Shown piece after piece: positions 1-8,726 of a stretch of 64,000 nucleotides of DNA; the stretch's first letter is position 1, and every line of letters begins with the position of its first letter. Made by a program: the position numbers and the translations under genes. A model generated the notes under the pieces. The model was not told the origin of the DNA. It was given only the letters and a program-made list of their open reading frames with translations, and ran no database searches. Origin of the DNA: Bradyrhizobium sp. (GTDB lineage: Bacteria > Pseudomonadota > Alphaproteobacteria > Rhizobiales > Xanthobacteraceae); NCBI GenBank assembly GCA_028290305.1, contig JAQGKC010000189.1:14964-78963 (forward strand), given 5' to 3'.

Positions 1-738
1 TACACCCATCGCCTGCTCGATCCGCAACTGGCCGACGGCCTGGTTCCCGAACCGCCCGCAACATCGGAGGCATCCCCCGTAGCGATGCCGCGCGTCACCG
101 ACATTCTCGGCCGCGACGGTTTGATTGAGCCTTCGCCCAAAGCAGATGTTGATTCGCCAGTGGGTGATCTCACACGCGAGCCGCTCAGTTTCCCCGCGGA
201 CCGCGATCTGCGGCTGCAGAACCTGGCGCGCGCCGATGAAGGTTTTTTGCTTGCGCTGGGTTATTCGTCGCAACGCGGCTACGGCCGCAACCATCCATTT
301 GCCGGCGAAATCCGGCTCGGTGAAGTCGAAGTGGAATTTGCCGCCGAAGATGTCGGTTTCGCTGTTCCGCTTGGATCGATCACGCTGACCGAATGCCAGA
401 TGGTCAACCAGTTCAAGGGCTCGGCCACCGAGGCGCCGTGCTTTACGCGCGGTTACGGTCTCGCCTTCGGGCACAGCGAACGCAAGACCATGTCGATGGC
501 GCTGGTGGACCGCACGCTGCGGGCCCGAGAACTCGGCGAAGAAGTTCTCGCTCCCGCCCAGGACGAGGAATTCGTGATGTCGCACTCCGACAATGTGCAG
601 GCGACCGGCTTTGTCGAGCATCTCAAGCTGCCGCATTATGTGGACTTCCAGTCCGAACTCGGCCTGTTGCGTAAACTGCGCAAGGAGTTCGCCGAGGCGG
701 CGGATAGTTCGTCGCCGATGCAGGAAGCCGCCGAATGA
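1..738 (+). CDS. phnI: PhnI, C-P lyase core subunit (5' end outside window)
   Basis: This is the C-terminal 245 residues of PhnI; the reading frame is open from base 1, so the start lies upstream of the window. PhnI is part of the PhnGHIJ carbon-phosphorus lyase core and, in E. coli, supplies the nucleosidase activity that joins the phosphonate to ATP-derived ribose. The stretch from about residue 60 (LQNLARADEGFLLALGYSSQ) through the FKGSATEAPCFTRGYGLAFG segment is characteristic of the family. The stop overlaps the phnJ start by four bases (ATGA), as expected for a translationally coupled phn operon. The assignment is supported by the complete phnJKLMN order that follows. Confidence 0.95.
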   Translation, partial: YTHRLLDPQLADGLVPEPPATSEASPVAMPRVTDILGRDGLIEPSPKADVDSPVGDLTREPLSFPADRDLRLQNLARADEGFLLALGYSSQRGYGRNHPFAGEIRLGEVEVEFAAEDVGFAVPLGSITLTECQMVNQFKGSATEAPCFTRGYGLAFGHSERKTMSMALVDRTLRARELGEEVLAPAQDEEFVMSHSDNVQATGFVEHLKLPHYVDFQSELGLLRKLRKEFAEAADSSSPMQEAAE

Positions 739-1619
739 ACGCGCCGACCTATAATTTCGCCTACCTCGATGAGCAGACCAAGCGGATGATCCGCCGAGCG
801 ATCCTGAAGGCAATCGCGATTCCCGGTTATCAAGTGCCGTTCGCCAGCCGCGAGATGCCGATGCCCTATGGCTGGGGCACCGGCGGCGTGCAGGTGACGG
901 CCGCGATCCTTGGTCCCGATGATGTGCTGAAGGTGATCGATCAGGGCTCCGATGACACCACCAACGCGATCTCGATCCGCAAGTTTTTCGCCAAGACCGC
1001 GGGCGTGGCGACGACAACGAACACCGCCGACGCTACCGTGATCCAGACTAGGCATCGCATTCCCGAAGCGCCGCTGCATGGCGGGCAGGTACTGGTCTAT
1101 CAGGTGCCGATCCCCGAACCGCTGCGTTTCCTTGAGCCGCGCGAGACCGAGACGCGCCGGATGCACGCGCTCGGCGAATACGGGCTGATGCATGTCAAAC
1201 TCTACGAAGACATCGCGCGTTTCGGTCACATCGCCACATCCTATGCCTATCCGGTGAAGGTGAATGAGCGCTACGTGATGGACCCGTCGCCGACGCCGAA
1301 ATTCGACAATCCGAAGATGGACAATTGTCCGGCGCTGCAACTGTTCGGCGCCGGCCGTGAAAAGCGGATCTATGCGATCCCGCCCCACACCTCGGTGGTA
1401 TCGCTGGATTTTGAGGATCATCCGTTCACGCGTTACCGTTTCGACGCGCCGTGCGCGCTGTGTGGCGCCGATGCTTCTTACCTCGATGAGATCGTCACCG
1501 ACGCCAAGGGCAGCCGGATGTTCGTCTGCTCCGACACGGATTACTGCGAGACCCGCCAGACGAGGGGTCACCGCGGCAGCGAAAGCGCAGCTCCGCATAA
1601 GGAGAGCGCGCATGGCTAA
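735..1619 (+). CDS. phnJ: PhnJ, radical SAM C-P lyase
   Basis: PhnJ (294 residues) is the radical-SAM subunit that cleaves the carbon-phosphorus bond of alkylphosphonate ribose phosphates in the cytoplasm. The iron-sulfur cysteines are visible near the C-terminus as C-ALC-(21 residues)-C-SDTDY-C, matching the unusual CX2CX21CX5C pattern of PhnJ rather than the classic CX3CX2C. The start ATG overlaps the phnI stop, and its own stop overlaps the phnK start. The C-terminus is extended by about 20 residues beyond the last cysteine (TRQTRGHRGSESA...), which is variable in the family. Nothing suggests loss of function. Confidence 0.97.
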   Translation: MNAPTYNFAYLDEQTKRMIRRAILKAIAIPGYQVPFASREMPMPYGWGTGGVQVTAAILGPDDVLKVIDQGSDDTTNAISIRKFFAKTAGVATTTNTADATVIQTRHRIPEAPLHGGQVLVYQVPIPEPLRFLEPRETETRRMHALGEYGLMHVKLYEDIARFGHIATSYAYPVKVNERYVMDPSPTPKFDNPKMDNCPALQLFGAGREKRIYAIPPHTSVVSLDFEDHPFTRYRFDAPCALCGADASYLDEIVTDAKGSRMFVCSDTDYCETRQTRGHRGSESAAPHKESAHG

Positions 1620-2415
1620 GCGTGAAGACGCAGCACAGGACAACGACCAGCCGCTGCTGACGGCCGAAGGCCTGAGCAAATCCTATGGCCGGCTCGTGGC
1701 GTGCCGCGACATCTCCTTTGCCCTCTATCCCGGCGAGGTGCTGGCGATCGTCGGCGAATCCGGCTCGGGCAAGTCGACCTTGCTGCAATTGCTGTCGGCG
1801 CAGCTTGCGCCCAGCGCGGGACGTGTGTCGTACCGGATGCGCGACGGGGTGATGCGCGATCTCGCGGCGCTGGGCGAAGCCGAGCGGCGGTTTTTGTTTC
1901 GCACCGACTGGGGCTATGTGCACCAGGATCCCGCGCTGGGTTTGCGGATGGCGGTGTCGGCCGGCGCCAATGTCGGCGAGCGGCTGATGGCGGTCGGCTG
2001 GAATCACTATGGCCGTATCAGGGACACCGCGTCGTCCTGGCTGGAGCGGGTCGAGATCGATATCGACCGCATTGACGATGCGCCACGGACCTATTCAGGC
2101 GGCATGCGCCAGCGGCTTCAGATCGCACGCAATCTCGTGACCGAGCCGCGTCTCGTATTCATGGATGAGCCGACCGGCGGCCTCGATGTATCGGTGCAGG
2201 CGCGCCTGCTCGACCTGATGCGCAACCTGGTGAGCGAGTTGGGGTTGGCGGCGATCGTCGTCACCCATGATCTCGCGGTAGCGCGGCTGTTGTCGCATCG
2301 GGTGATGGTGATGAAGGGAGGCCGCGTTATCGAGACCGGGCTGACCGATCAGGTGCTCGACGATCCGCGCGAGCCCTACACCCAGTTGCTCGTCTCCTCG
2401 ATTTTGCCGGCATGA
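1612..2415 (+). CDS. phnK: PhnK, C-P lyase ABC ATPase
   Basis: PhnK (267 residues) is the ABC-type ATPase that docks on the C-P lyase core complex. Walker A is GESGSGKST near residue 45, the signature is YSGGMRQRLQIARNL, and Walker B is LVFMDEPTGGLDV. The start was set at the ATG at 1612 because an AAGGAGA ribosome site lies about 9 bases upstream and the ATG overlaps the phnJ stop by 8 bases; the frame stays open further upstream but only as an antisense-like shadow within phnJ. The resemblance to oligopeptide-transport ATPases is a known feature of PhnK; the operon position decides the call. Confidence 0.95.
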   Translation: MAKREDAAQDNDQPLLTAEGLSKSYGRLVACRDISFALYPGEVLAIVGESGSGKSTLLQLLSAQLAPSAGRVSYRMRDGVMRDLAALGEAERRFLFRTDWGYVHQDPALGLRMAVSAGANVGERLMAVGWNHYGRIRDTASSWLERVEIDIDRIDDAPRTYSGGMRQRLQIARNLVTEPRLVFMDEPTGGLDVSVQARLLDLMRNLVSELGLAAIVVTHDLAVARLLSHRVMVMKGGRVIETGLTDQVLDDPREPYTQLLVSSILPA

Positions 2416-3122
2416 GTGCGCCAATGACTGCGATGATCGAAATCAGCAAGGCCGAAAAGACCTTCGTCATGCATCTGCAGGGCGGGATCGAACTGCCAGT
2501 GGTGCGCGATGTCTCGTTTCACGTCGATCCCGGCGAATGCGTCGTGCTGGCAGGGCCGTCCGGCGCAGGCAAATCCTCGATCCTGAAGATGATCTTCGGC
2601 AATTACCGTTGCGATGGCGGCCGTATCGGCATCCGTCACGAAGGCGTGCAGATCGATCTCGCCAAGGCCGAGCCGCGGCAGGTCCTCAGCGTCCGCCGCG
2701 CCACCATCGGCTATGTCAGCCAGTTCCTGCGGGCGGTGCCGCGGGTTGCGACCATCGACGTGGTAGCCGAGCCGTTGATCGTGAACGGGACGGCGCGTCC
2801 CGAGGCGCGCAAACAAGCCGGGAGCTTGCTGCGAACCCTGAACATCCCCGAGCGGCTGTGGACACTGCCGCCCTCGACTTTCTCCGGCGGCGAGCAACAG
2901 CGCGTCAATATTGCGCGTGGATTTATTTCCGATCTGCCGATCCTGCTGCTCGACGAGCCGACCGCTTCGCTCGATGCTGCCAATCGCGGCGTGGTGGTGG
3001 ATCTGATCGATGAAAAGAAGCGCGCAGGCGTCGCCATGGTGGCTATCGTCCATGACGATGAGATACGTCATCTGATCGCCGACCGGATCGTCGACGTGAC
3101 ATCGTTTGCCGCCGCGGCATGA
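2412..3122 (+). CDS. phnL: PhnL, C-P lyase ABC ATPase
   Basis: PhnL (236 residues) is the second ABC ATPase of the C-P lyase system. It carries Walker A GPSGAGKSS, the signature FSGGEQQRVNIARG and Walker B LLLDEPTASLD. The ATG overlaps the phnK stop in an ATGA arrangement, so it is coupled to phnK; a second in-frame ATG lies four codons downstream and could also be used. In E. coli, PhnL binds on top of the PhnK-loaded core complex. The gene ends 15 bases before phnM, keeping the operon compact. Confidence 0.95.
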   Translation: MSAPMTAMIEISKAEKTFVMHLQGGIELPVVRDVSFHVDPGECVVLAGPSGAGKSSILKMIFGNYRCDGGRIGIRHEGVQIDLAKAEPRQVLSVRRATIGYVSQFLRAVPRVATIDVVAEPLIVNGTARPEARKQAGSLLRTLNIPERLWTLPPSTFSGGEQQRVNIARGFISDLPILLLDEPTASLDAANRGVVVDLIDEKKRAGVAMVAIVHDDEIRHLIADRIVDVTSFAAAA

Positions 3123-3137
3123 AGGAAGACGCTTGAG

Positions 3138-4295
3138 ATGACTTCGAACGGATCTGATACCGTACTCGGCAACGCCAGGATCGTTCTGGCGGATCGCGTG
3201 ATCGCGCGCGGCTGGATCGCTTTTGCCGATGGACGCGTTGCCGGACATGGTGAGGGAAACTCGCCGGCAGGCAGCGAAGACGCCGGCGGCGATCTGATCA
3301 TGCCCGGCCTGGTCGAACTGCACACCGATCATCTCGAGGCGCATTATGTGCCGCGCCCAAAAGTATTCTGGGATCCGATCGCCGCGGTGGTCTCCTACGA
3401 CGGGCAGCTGGCGACATCGGGCATCACCACGGTGCTGGATTCGCTGCGGGTCTGGCGCGAGGACGGCGCCGAGGAAGTTGACGGGCGGGCAGGCCTGCTG
3501 GCCGAGGCCATCGCATCGGCGCGCGCGGCCGATTTGCTGCGCGCTGATCATTTCCTGCATCTGCGCTGCGAAATCCCGATGCCGAGCGTCGTCGAGGAGG
3601 CCAAGGAACTGGTGGGACGGCCGGACGTGCGCCTGATGTCGCTGATGGACCACACGCCGGGGCAACGCCAGTTTCGCGACGAAGGCAAGCTGCGCGATTA
3701 TTATCGCGGCAAGGGCGCCGGGATGACCGACGCCGAACTCGACACGCTGTTCGAAAGACGTTTTGCCTATCAGAAGGCGCATGCGGCAACCAATATGCGC
3801 CAGATCGTGGCGCTGGCGCAGCAATACGAGATACCGCTCGCCAGTCACGACGACACCACGGACGAGAATGTCACCGACGCGATACGCGATCGCGTTTCGG
3901 TGGCGGAATTTCCGACCACGATGGAAGCCGCGCGTGGGTTGCATCAGGCCGGCATCGGCATCCTGATGGGGGCGCCGAATGTGGTGCGCGGCGGCTCGCA
4001 TTCCGGCAACATTGCCGCGGTGGATCTCGCCCGCGAAGGATTGCTGGATATTATGTCATCCGATTACATTCCCTCGAGCCTGTTGATGGCGGCGCTGCAA
4101 TTGCCGCAACGCGTACCAGCGATCGATCTCGCCGCCGCCGTCCGCACCGTCACCAAGACGCCCGCGGAAGCGGTCGGCCTCTCCGATCGCGGTGAGATCG
4201 CGATCGGCAAGCGCGCCGATCTGATCCGCGTGCATGTCGCGCGCGATGTCCCGGTGGTGCGCAGCGTTTGGCGAGAAGGACGTCGCGTGGCGTGA
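3138..4295 (+). CDS. phnM: PhnM, ribosyl methylphosphonate triphosphate diphosphatase
   Basis: PhnM (385 residues) is an amidohydrolase-superfamily enzyme that removes pyrophosphate from alpha-D-ribose 1-alkylphosphonate 5-triphosphate, making the substrate for PhnJ. The metal-binding HxDH-type motif is in GLVELHTDHLEAHYVPRPK (about residues 58-75), and other family blocks include SLMDHTPGQRQF, ASHDDTT and GAPNVVRGGSHSGN. A GAAGGAAG ribosome site precedes the ATG. The stop overlaps the GTG of the next gene. It is full length for the family. Confidence 0.96.
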   Translation: MTSNGSDTVLGNARIVLADRVIARGWIAFADGRVAGHGEGNSPAGSEDAGGDLIMPGLVELHTDHLEAHYVPRPKVFWDPIAAVVSYDGQLATSGITTVLDSLRVWREDGAEEVDGRAGLLAEAIASARAADLLRADHFLHLRCEIPMPSVVEEAKELVGRPDVRLMSLMDHTPGQRQFRDEGKLRDYYRGKGAGMTDAELDTLFERRFAYQKAHAATNMRQIVALAQQYEIPLASHDDTTDENVTDAIRDRVSVAEFPTTMEAARGLHQAGIGILMGAPNVVRGGSHSGNIAAVDLAREGLLDIMSSDYIPSSLLMAALQLPQRVPAIDLAAAVRTVTKTPAEAVGLSDRGEIAIGKRADLIRVHVARDVPVVRSVWREGRRVA

Positions 4296-4876
4296 CGGAA
4301 GCGCCGACGATATCCGGCCATCGGCCGGCGGCGATCGGGCCGGGCCGGCTCATTCTGGTGGTCGGTCCGAGCGGGGCCGGCAAGGATACGCTGCTCAAAT
4401 TGGCGCAGGCCGCCTGTGCCGATGGCGGCAGTATCGTTTTTCCCCGCCGCCTGGTGACGCGGGAAGCATCACCCTCCGAGGACAATGAGCAGATCAGCCT
4501 CGAGGCCTTCCGGCAGGCACGCGCGCGCGGCGATTTCGCCATGCACTGGGAAGCGCATGGCCATTGTTATGGGCTGCCACGCTTGATCGATAGCGAGCTT
4601 TGCGCCGGCCGCACGGTCGTCGCCAATGTATCGCGTGCGGTGGTGGATACGATGCGCCGCGCCTATGCCGATGTCACCGTGGTCTCGGTCACCGCGCCGC
4701 CCGAAGTCCTCGCCGAACGCCTGGCCGCGCGGGCGCGAAGCAGCGATGGCCTCGTCGCGGACAGGCTCCGCCGCGCCGTCGATGGCGTCGCAGCCGCACC
4801 TGATGTGACCATCGTCAATATCGGGCGCGCCGAAGACCATGCGCGCGAGCTTGTCCAGATCATCAGGGGTGTGTGA
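4292..4876 (+). CDS. phnN: PhnN, ribose 1,5-bisphosphate phosphokinase
   Basis: PhnN (194 residues) phosphorylates ribose 1,5-bisphosphate to PRPP, feeding the C-P lyase by-product into central metabolism. It resembles guanylate kinase: Walker A is VGPSGAGKDTLL, followed by the RLVTREASPSEDNE and HWEAHGHCYGLP blocks. The start was set at GTG 4292 because it overlaps the phnM stop (GTGA) and has AGAAGGA about 11 bases upstream; a TTG eight codons earlier (4268) is possible but would extend into phnM for no gain in homology. It closes the phn operon in this window. Confidence 0.92.
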   Translation: MTEAPTISGHRPAAIGPGRLILVVGPSGAGKDTLLKLAQAACADGGSIVFPRRLVTREASPSEDNEQISLEAFRQARARGDFAMHWEAHGHCYGLPRLIDSELCAGRTVVANVSRAVVDTMRRAYADVTVVSVTAPPEVLAERLAARARSSDGLVADRLRRAVDGVAAAPDVTIVNIGRAEDHARELVQIIRGV

Positions 4877-4934
4877 GGCGGCGAGGGCGGCAGCGCTGAA
4901 GCGCTGATATCGGGAGAACGGCGGGAGAACAGTA

Positions 4935-5546
4935 ATGTCGATCATCGCAACGATCGGGGAATTGGAGGCGATCTACGGTCTCCCGAACGATGCCTCCACC
5001 GTCAAGGTCGCCGACAGGGTAACGCCGCCATATCGCGTGCTGATCGACAAGTCGCCGTTCGCTGCACTGGCGACATGCGGGCCGGAGGGGCTGGATTGCT
5101 CGCCGCGCGGCGATGTGCCCGGCTTCGTCAGGGTTCACGACGAAAAGACGCTGATGATGCCCGATCGCCGTGGCAACAACCGGGTCGATTCGCTGCGCAA
5201 CATCGTGCGCGATCCCAGGATCGCGCTGCTGTTTTTGATTCCAGGCTCCGGCAGCACGCTGCGCGTCAACGGCCGCGCGCAGGTGTCGGTCGATCCGGAT
5301 TTGCTGAACTCGTTTGGAATGGACGGCAAGGCGCCGCGTACGATCATCGTCATGGCTGTGGATGAGATTTATTTTCAGTGCGCCCGTGCCATCGTCCGGT
5401 GCGACCTGTGGAATCCCGACAAGCGGGTCGACCCCCGGAGCTTGCCGACACCCGGTCAGATATTGGCCGAGATGAGCGAGAACCGCGTCGGCGGTGCGAG
5501 CTATGACCGGGAATGGCCGGAACGCGCGCAGAAATCGCTGTGGTGA
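4935..5546 (+). CDS. PPOX-class FMN-dependent flavoprotein (DR2398-like)
   Basis: This 203-residue protein belongs to the pyridoxamine 5'-phosphate oxidase-like split-barrel superfamily, in the subgroup with the CSPRGD and MPDRRGNNRVDSLRNI blocks (about residues 56-90), which in related proteins hold FMN. A GGGAGA ribosome site lies before ATG 4935. It follows phnN by 58 bases in the same direction and could be read from the phn transcript, but nothing in the sequence ties it to phosphonate use. Substrate is unknown; general roles in the family include FMN-dependent oxidation or reduction of small molecules. Confidence 0.85.
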   Translation: MSIIATIGELEAIYGLPNDASTVKVADRVTPPYRVLIDKSPFAALATCGPEGLDCSPRGDVPGFVRVHDEKTLMMPDRRGNNRVDSLRNIVRDPRIALLFLIPGSGSTLRVNGRAQVSVDPDLLNSFGMDGKAPRTIIVMAVDEIYFQCARAIVRCDLWNPDKRVDPRSLPTPGQILAEMSENRVGGASYDREWPERAQKSLW

Positions 5547-5565
5547 AAGGCTGTTTTGATTGCGG

Positions 5566-6726
5566 TCAATAATCCCGTTCGCGGTGCACGTCGTGAACGA
5601 CGATGCCCATGCCGTCTTCCGGCAATGCCAGCCAATCGCGGCGTTTCAGGGTTCGCCTGGTGTCGTCAAGGCCGCTCTGCCAGTGCTCGCGCATCGAGGT
5701 GGCCGAGAATTCATGATCTTTCGAATCGCCCTCGTAGGTTTTCTGCTGATAGATCATCTGCAGGATGGTAATCCCCGGCAGATGCGCAAGGTGATCGCGC
5801 GACGCGCGTTCCTGATCGCTCAACTGATCTTCCGGGATTTTTAGCAGCGCCTTGTAGAAGTCCGCCTTCAGATTATTCATGCGCTTGTAGACATCGGTGT
5901 TGTGGCGGGTGCGCGAGGAATAAACGATGTCCTTGTGCCGCGCCAGAACGTCCTGGATATCGCGCGGCAACACGCCGCGCGCGCTGAACAGGTCGACCTG
6001 GAACACCAGCGAATTCATCCTGTCGTCCTGATCCAGCAGATGCTGAAGCGGTGTATTGGAAACGATGCCGCCATCCCAAAAGTGATCGGTGCCGATTTTC
6101 ACCATCGGAAGCGCAGGCGGCAATGCGCCGCTCGCCATCACATGTTCGGGCCCGATCACTTCCTTCTTGTTGTCGAAATACAGGAAATTGCCGGTCAGGA
6201 CATTCACGGCGCCGACAGCAAAGTGGATCTTGCGCGCATTGATCAGATCGAAGTCCACCAGCTCCAGCAGGGTCTCGCGCAAAGGCCCTGTATCGTAATA
6301 GCTGGTCGCGGTTTTCGCGCCGGCGGGACTGAACCACGGATTGACATCGTGCGGCTTGAAGAAGCCGGGCTGCCCCAACGTCGTCGTCATCATCGAGCTC
6401 GCGAAATTGCGGGCCTCGCGGTAGATGTCGCCATCCGGCGTGTAGTGCCACACCTTGCGCGCCGTGATGCGTTCCCAGAAAGTCTGAAGCCTTTCGAGAC
6501 GCCGCTCCGGCGGATTGCCTGCGATGATTGCAGAGTTGATGGCGCCGATCGACACACCGCACACCCAGTCCGGCTCCATGCCTCCTTCATGCAGGGCCTG
6601 ATAGACGCCGGCCTGATAGGCGCCCAATGCGCCGCCACCTTGCAGGACCAGCGCGATCCGATCGCATTGGTCGGCTCGCCAATGCGCTGAAGCGGCAGTA
6701 TCCTGGTCTGGCGTTCGCGCATCCAT
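5566..6726 (-). CDS. patatin-like phospholipase with DUF3734-type C-terminus
   Basis: The 386-residue protein has a patatin-type serine hydrolase domain: oxyanion loop GGGALGAYQAG near the N-terminus, nucleophile GVSIG (GxSxG), and the catalytic Asp in DGGIVSN. The second half (from about residue 220: DRMNSLVFQVDLFSARG... ) matches the C-terminal region common to rhizobial patatins, DUF3734. ATG 6726 was chosen; a TTG at 6741 is also in frame. In alphaproteobacteria such genes often neighbour acetoacetate or 3-hydroxybutyrate enzymes, and here the divergent gene is acetoacetate decarboxylase, so a link to polyhydroxybutyrate or ketone-body metabolism is plausible but inferred. Confidence 0.88.
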   Translation of the reverse strand: MDARTPDQDTAASAHWRADQCDRIALVLQGGGALGAYQAGVYQALHEGGMEPDWVCGVSIGAINSAIIAGNPPERRLERLQTFWERITARKVWHYTPDGDIYREARNFASSMMTTTLGQPGFFKPHDVNPWFSPAGAKTATSYYDTGPLRETLLELVDFDLINARKIHFAVGAVNVLTGNFLYFDNKKEVIGPEHVMASGALPPALPMVKIGTDHFWDGGIVSNTPLQHLLDQDDRMNSLVFQVDLFSARGVLPRDIQDVLARHKDIVYSSRTRHNTDVYKRMNNLKADFYKALLKIPEDQLSDQERASRDHLAHLPGITILQMIYQQKTYEGDSKDHEFSATSMREHWQSGLDDTRRTLKRRDWLALPEDGMGIVVHDVHRERDY

Positions 6727-6881
6727 AATTTGCTGCCCCAAGCTTTGCGGTTGGAATTCTAACTGAGAATTCAGAAATGCGATGACGCTGTTGTGACAAC
6801 GGCTTCTTTATCGGCATGTGCCGCGACTGACTTGGCGGGCTCGGTTAGGATTTCGTGAGCTGGGAGCAAGCTCTTCACATC

Positions 6882-6896
6882 TCTGTCAAAGACAGA
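6882..6896. promoter_or_regulatory. 15-bp palindrome in divergent patatin/adc promoter region
   Basis: TCTGTC-AAA-GACAGA is a perfect inverted repeat with a 3-base centre inside the 303-bp divergent intergenic region between the patatin-like gene and acetoacetate decarboxylase. Its size fits a dimeric regulator's operator. No regulator gene is adjacent, so the binding protein is unknown. The rest of this intergenic region holds no open frame that looks coding and no clear sigma-70 promoter by eye. Confidence 0.3.
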
Positions 6897-7029
6897 CGCT
6901 AGCAATTAGTCGGGGTTGCCGACATTAACCGGCATTCGGCGAAATTCCCTTCGAACCGACAACCGATCGATCACCGGCACCACGCTGCCTGCCGCTGGCG
7001 GCTGGACGGCTCACTGAAAAGGTCATCCG

Positions 7030-7803
7030 ATGCGCAAGGCAGATGTTCTCAAGCTTCCATCGATGCCGATGGCGGGCCCGAGCTATCCGGCGGGACCGTA
7101 TCGCTTCGTCAATCGCGAATTCCTGGTCATCACCTATGAGACCGATCCGGACCTGATCCGCGCCGGCTTGCCCGAACCGCTTGAGCCGGTCGATCAGCCG
7201 TTGGTGCATTATGAGTGGATCAAGATGCCGGACAGCTCAGGTTTCGGGAGCTACACCGAGTCCGGGTTGGTGATCCCGGCGCGCCTGAACGGCGAAGACG
7301 TCAATTTCGTTTCGCAGATGTATCTCGACGATGATCCGCCGATTGCTGCCGGCCGCGAGATCTGGGGCTTCCCCAAGAAGTACGCCCACCCGAAACTCGA
7401 TGTGGTGAAGGACACGCTGACCGGCACGCTCGAATACGCCAACCAGCTCGTCGCCATGGGCACCATGGGCTACAAGCACGAGGCCATGGCGGGCAATGGT
7501 GAGTTGACGCGTGCGACGCTCTCAAAGACGCAAATCAATCTGAAATTGATTCCGGGCGTCGATGGCCGGGCGGAAGTCTGCCAACTGGTCGCGATCAACC
7601 TGACCGATATCGTGGTGAAGGGATCATGGATTGGGCCCGGCCGGCTTCACCTGGTGCCGCATGTCAACGCGCCGGTAGCCGATTTTCCGGTGCGGCGCGT
7701 GGTCGGTGCGCATCATTTCCTCGCCGACCTGACGCTGCCCTATGGCCGCGTGGTCTACGATTACAACAAGCAGTCCGAGGATCTCGCGGAAGCCGCGGAA
7801 TAA
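7030..7803 (+). CDS. adc: acetoacetate decarboxylase
   Basis: This 257-residue protein is acetoacetate decarboxylase, which converts acetoacetate to acetone and CO2. The active-site block EIWGFPKKYAHPKLDV carries the adjacent lysines K116 and K117, corresponding to the Schiff-base lysine and its neighbour in the clostridial enzyme. Other family blocks (GSYTESGLVIPARLNG, MYLDDDPPIAAGRE) are present and the length is normal. It is divergent from the patatin-like gene and is followed by a strong rho-independent terminator, so it is probably transcribed alone. Some family members act on other beta-keto acids; the intact KK motif favours real decarboxylase activity. Confidence 0.93.
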   Translation: MRKADVLKLPSMPMAGPSYPAGPYRFVNREFLVITYETDPDLIRAGLPEPLEPVDQPLVHYEWIKMPDSSGFGSYTESGLVIPARLNGEDVNFVSQMYLDDDPPIAAGREIWGFPKKYAHPKLDVVKDTLTGTLEYANQLVAMGTMGYKHEAMAGNGELTRATLSKTQINLKLIPGVDGRAEVCQLVAINLTDIVVKGSWIGPGRLHLVPHVNAPVADFPVRRVVGAHHFLADLTLPYGRVVYDYNKQSEDLAEAAE

Positions 7804-7850
7804 AGTTCATTCCGCGCGTCGTCTCATCTTCTTCTCATCAAGTCGTTCGA

Positions 7851-7892
7851 AGCCCTTCAGGCGGTATTCGTCTGAAGGGCTCTCCTTTTTCT
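7851..7892 (+). terminator. rho-independent terminator after adc
   Basis: A perfect 10-bp inverted repeat, AGCCCTTCAG and CTGAAGGGCT, with an 11-base loop is followed by CTCCTTTTTCTT. It lies 47 bases past the acetoacetate decarboxylase stop and just before the convergent DUF3551 gene. Confidence 0.85.
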
Positions 7893-7914
7893 TATGGCTT
7901 ACTGCTCTTAGTGC

Positions 7915-8232
7915 TTACCACCCGCCTTCGCCTTTGACCGGCATATCGCTCGGAGGCGCAACCGGCTTCCGGCGGCTGCCCCTCCGGTCGTAGGCGAAAC
8001 TGCCGCCGTTGCCCGGGGCTGCGCTCCAGTCGATGATGTGCGAACACCAGCCGGCCCGACCTAGCGCCATCGCGCGACATTGCTCCATGCTCGAAAAGCT
8101 GCAGCTCGATCCGCCGGTAGCCGAGTTGTAGCAATAGTCTGCCGCATCTGCTGCGGACGGCAGCATAGCGGCCGACGCCGCCAGAGTCACGAACGCTACT
8201 GGCGTAGCAATTTTCCCCGGAACCGATTTCAT
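7915..8232 (-). CDS. DUF3551 small secreted protein
   Basis: The 105-residue protein starts with a signal peptide (MKSVPGKIATPVAFVTLAAS, ending around AADA) followed by the DUF3551 signature, YCYNSATGGSSCSFSSMEQCRAMALGRAGWC, with four cysteines that probably form disulfides. DUF3551 proteins are small exported proteins abundant in Bradyrhizobium and relatives; their function is unknown. The start at 8232 is preceded by GGAGA at good spacing, better than the in-frame ATG four codons earlier (8244) or more distant starts. The tail is basic (RRGSRRKP). Confidence 0.85.
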   Translation of the reverse strand: MKSVPGKIATPVAFVTLAASAAMLPSAADAADYCYNSATGGSSCSFSSMEQCRAMALGRAGWCSHIIDWSAAPGNGGSFAYDRRGSRRKPVAPPSDMPVKGEGGW

Positions 8233-8323
8233 TTCATTCTCCATTTTCTTGATTTTAGAATGCGGAGAAGATTTGTGCCGCGATGGACAAGAACGCGCGC
8301 GGCAAAGGCACCGTCTTCGCACC

Positions 8324-8342
8324 CGTTATCGCTTGGATAACG
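8324..8342. other. short hairpin upstream of the DUF3551 gene
   Basis: CGTTATC and GATAACG form a perfect 7-bp stem with a 5-base loop (GCTTG). There is no U-tract on either strand, so it is not a convincing terminator; it may be an operator or an RNA structure in the 5' region of the minus-strand DUF3551 gene. The surrounding 8233-8504 stretch shows no gene. Confidence 0.2.
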
Positions 8343-8504
8343 AGTGCTACTGCAGCAGTGCTTGGTGACGGCTCGATGAATATGTTCAATGAGAGAGGTT
8401 CACTCGCAACGACGTGACGCTCACGAATGAAACGGTAAAAAATCCGCGATCAGCAATTCATCGCGAACAACATTGTCGTCACTGCAGAATGATCAGCAGA
8501 GATC

Positions 8505-8726
8505 TCAGGCCGCCACGTCCCACAATCGTGACGAGCCTCTGATCAGCACCTTGCGGCCTCTCTGCGTGATGACCGGGCAATCGTCAATCAGTGTGGCAAG
8601 TTGAAGCGCGGCGAGATCCTCGACAACGAATCGATTCAAGGTGCGGCGTTCTGATGCAGGAAGCCGAAGCGTTTTAAGCGCTTCCCATTGATCCGGCGTG
8701 AGGTCGTAGTCGAATTCCGCGTTCAT
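8505..8726 (-). CDS. small conserved hypothetical protein
   Basis: This 73-residue protein (MNAEFDYDLTPDQWEALKTL...) is not recognised as a named family. It is acidic at the N-terminus, contains a predicted helical TPDQWEALKTLRLPASERRTLN segment and ends with an ITQRGRKVLIRGSSRLWDV block that looks like a winged-helix wing (T..GR.VL.RGS). It may be a small DNA-binding or adaptor protein; that is an inference from shape only. ATG 8726 is the first in-frame start. The flanking 8727-8981 stretch shows nothing coding. Confidence 0.6.
   Translation of the reverse strand: MNAEFDYDLTPDQWEALKTLRLPASERRTLNRFVVEDLAALQLATLIDDCPVITQRGRKVLIRGSSRLWDVAA

Noticed and set aside
2376..4001. Long open frame of 541 codons on the minus strand over phnL/phnM
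   Set aside because: It lies fully antisense to well-conserved phn genes and arises from the third-position GC bias; no motif is recognisable.
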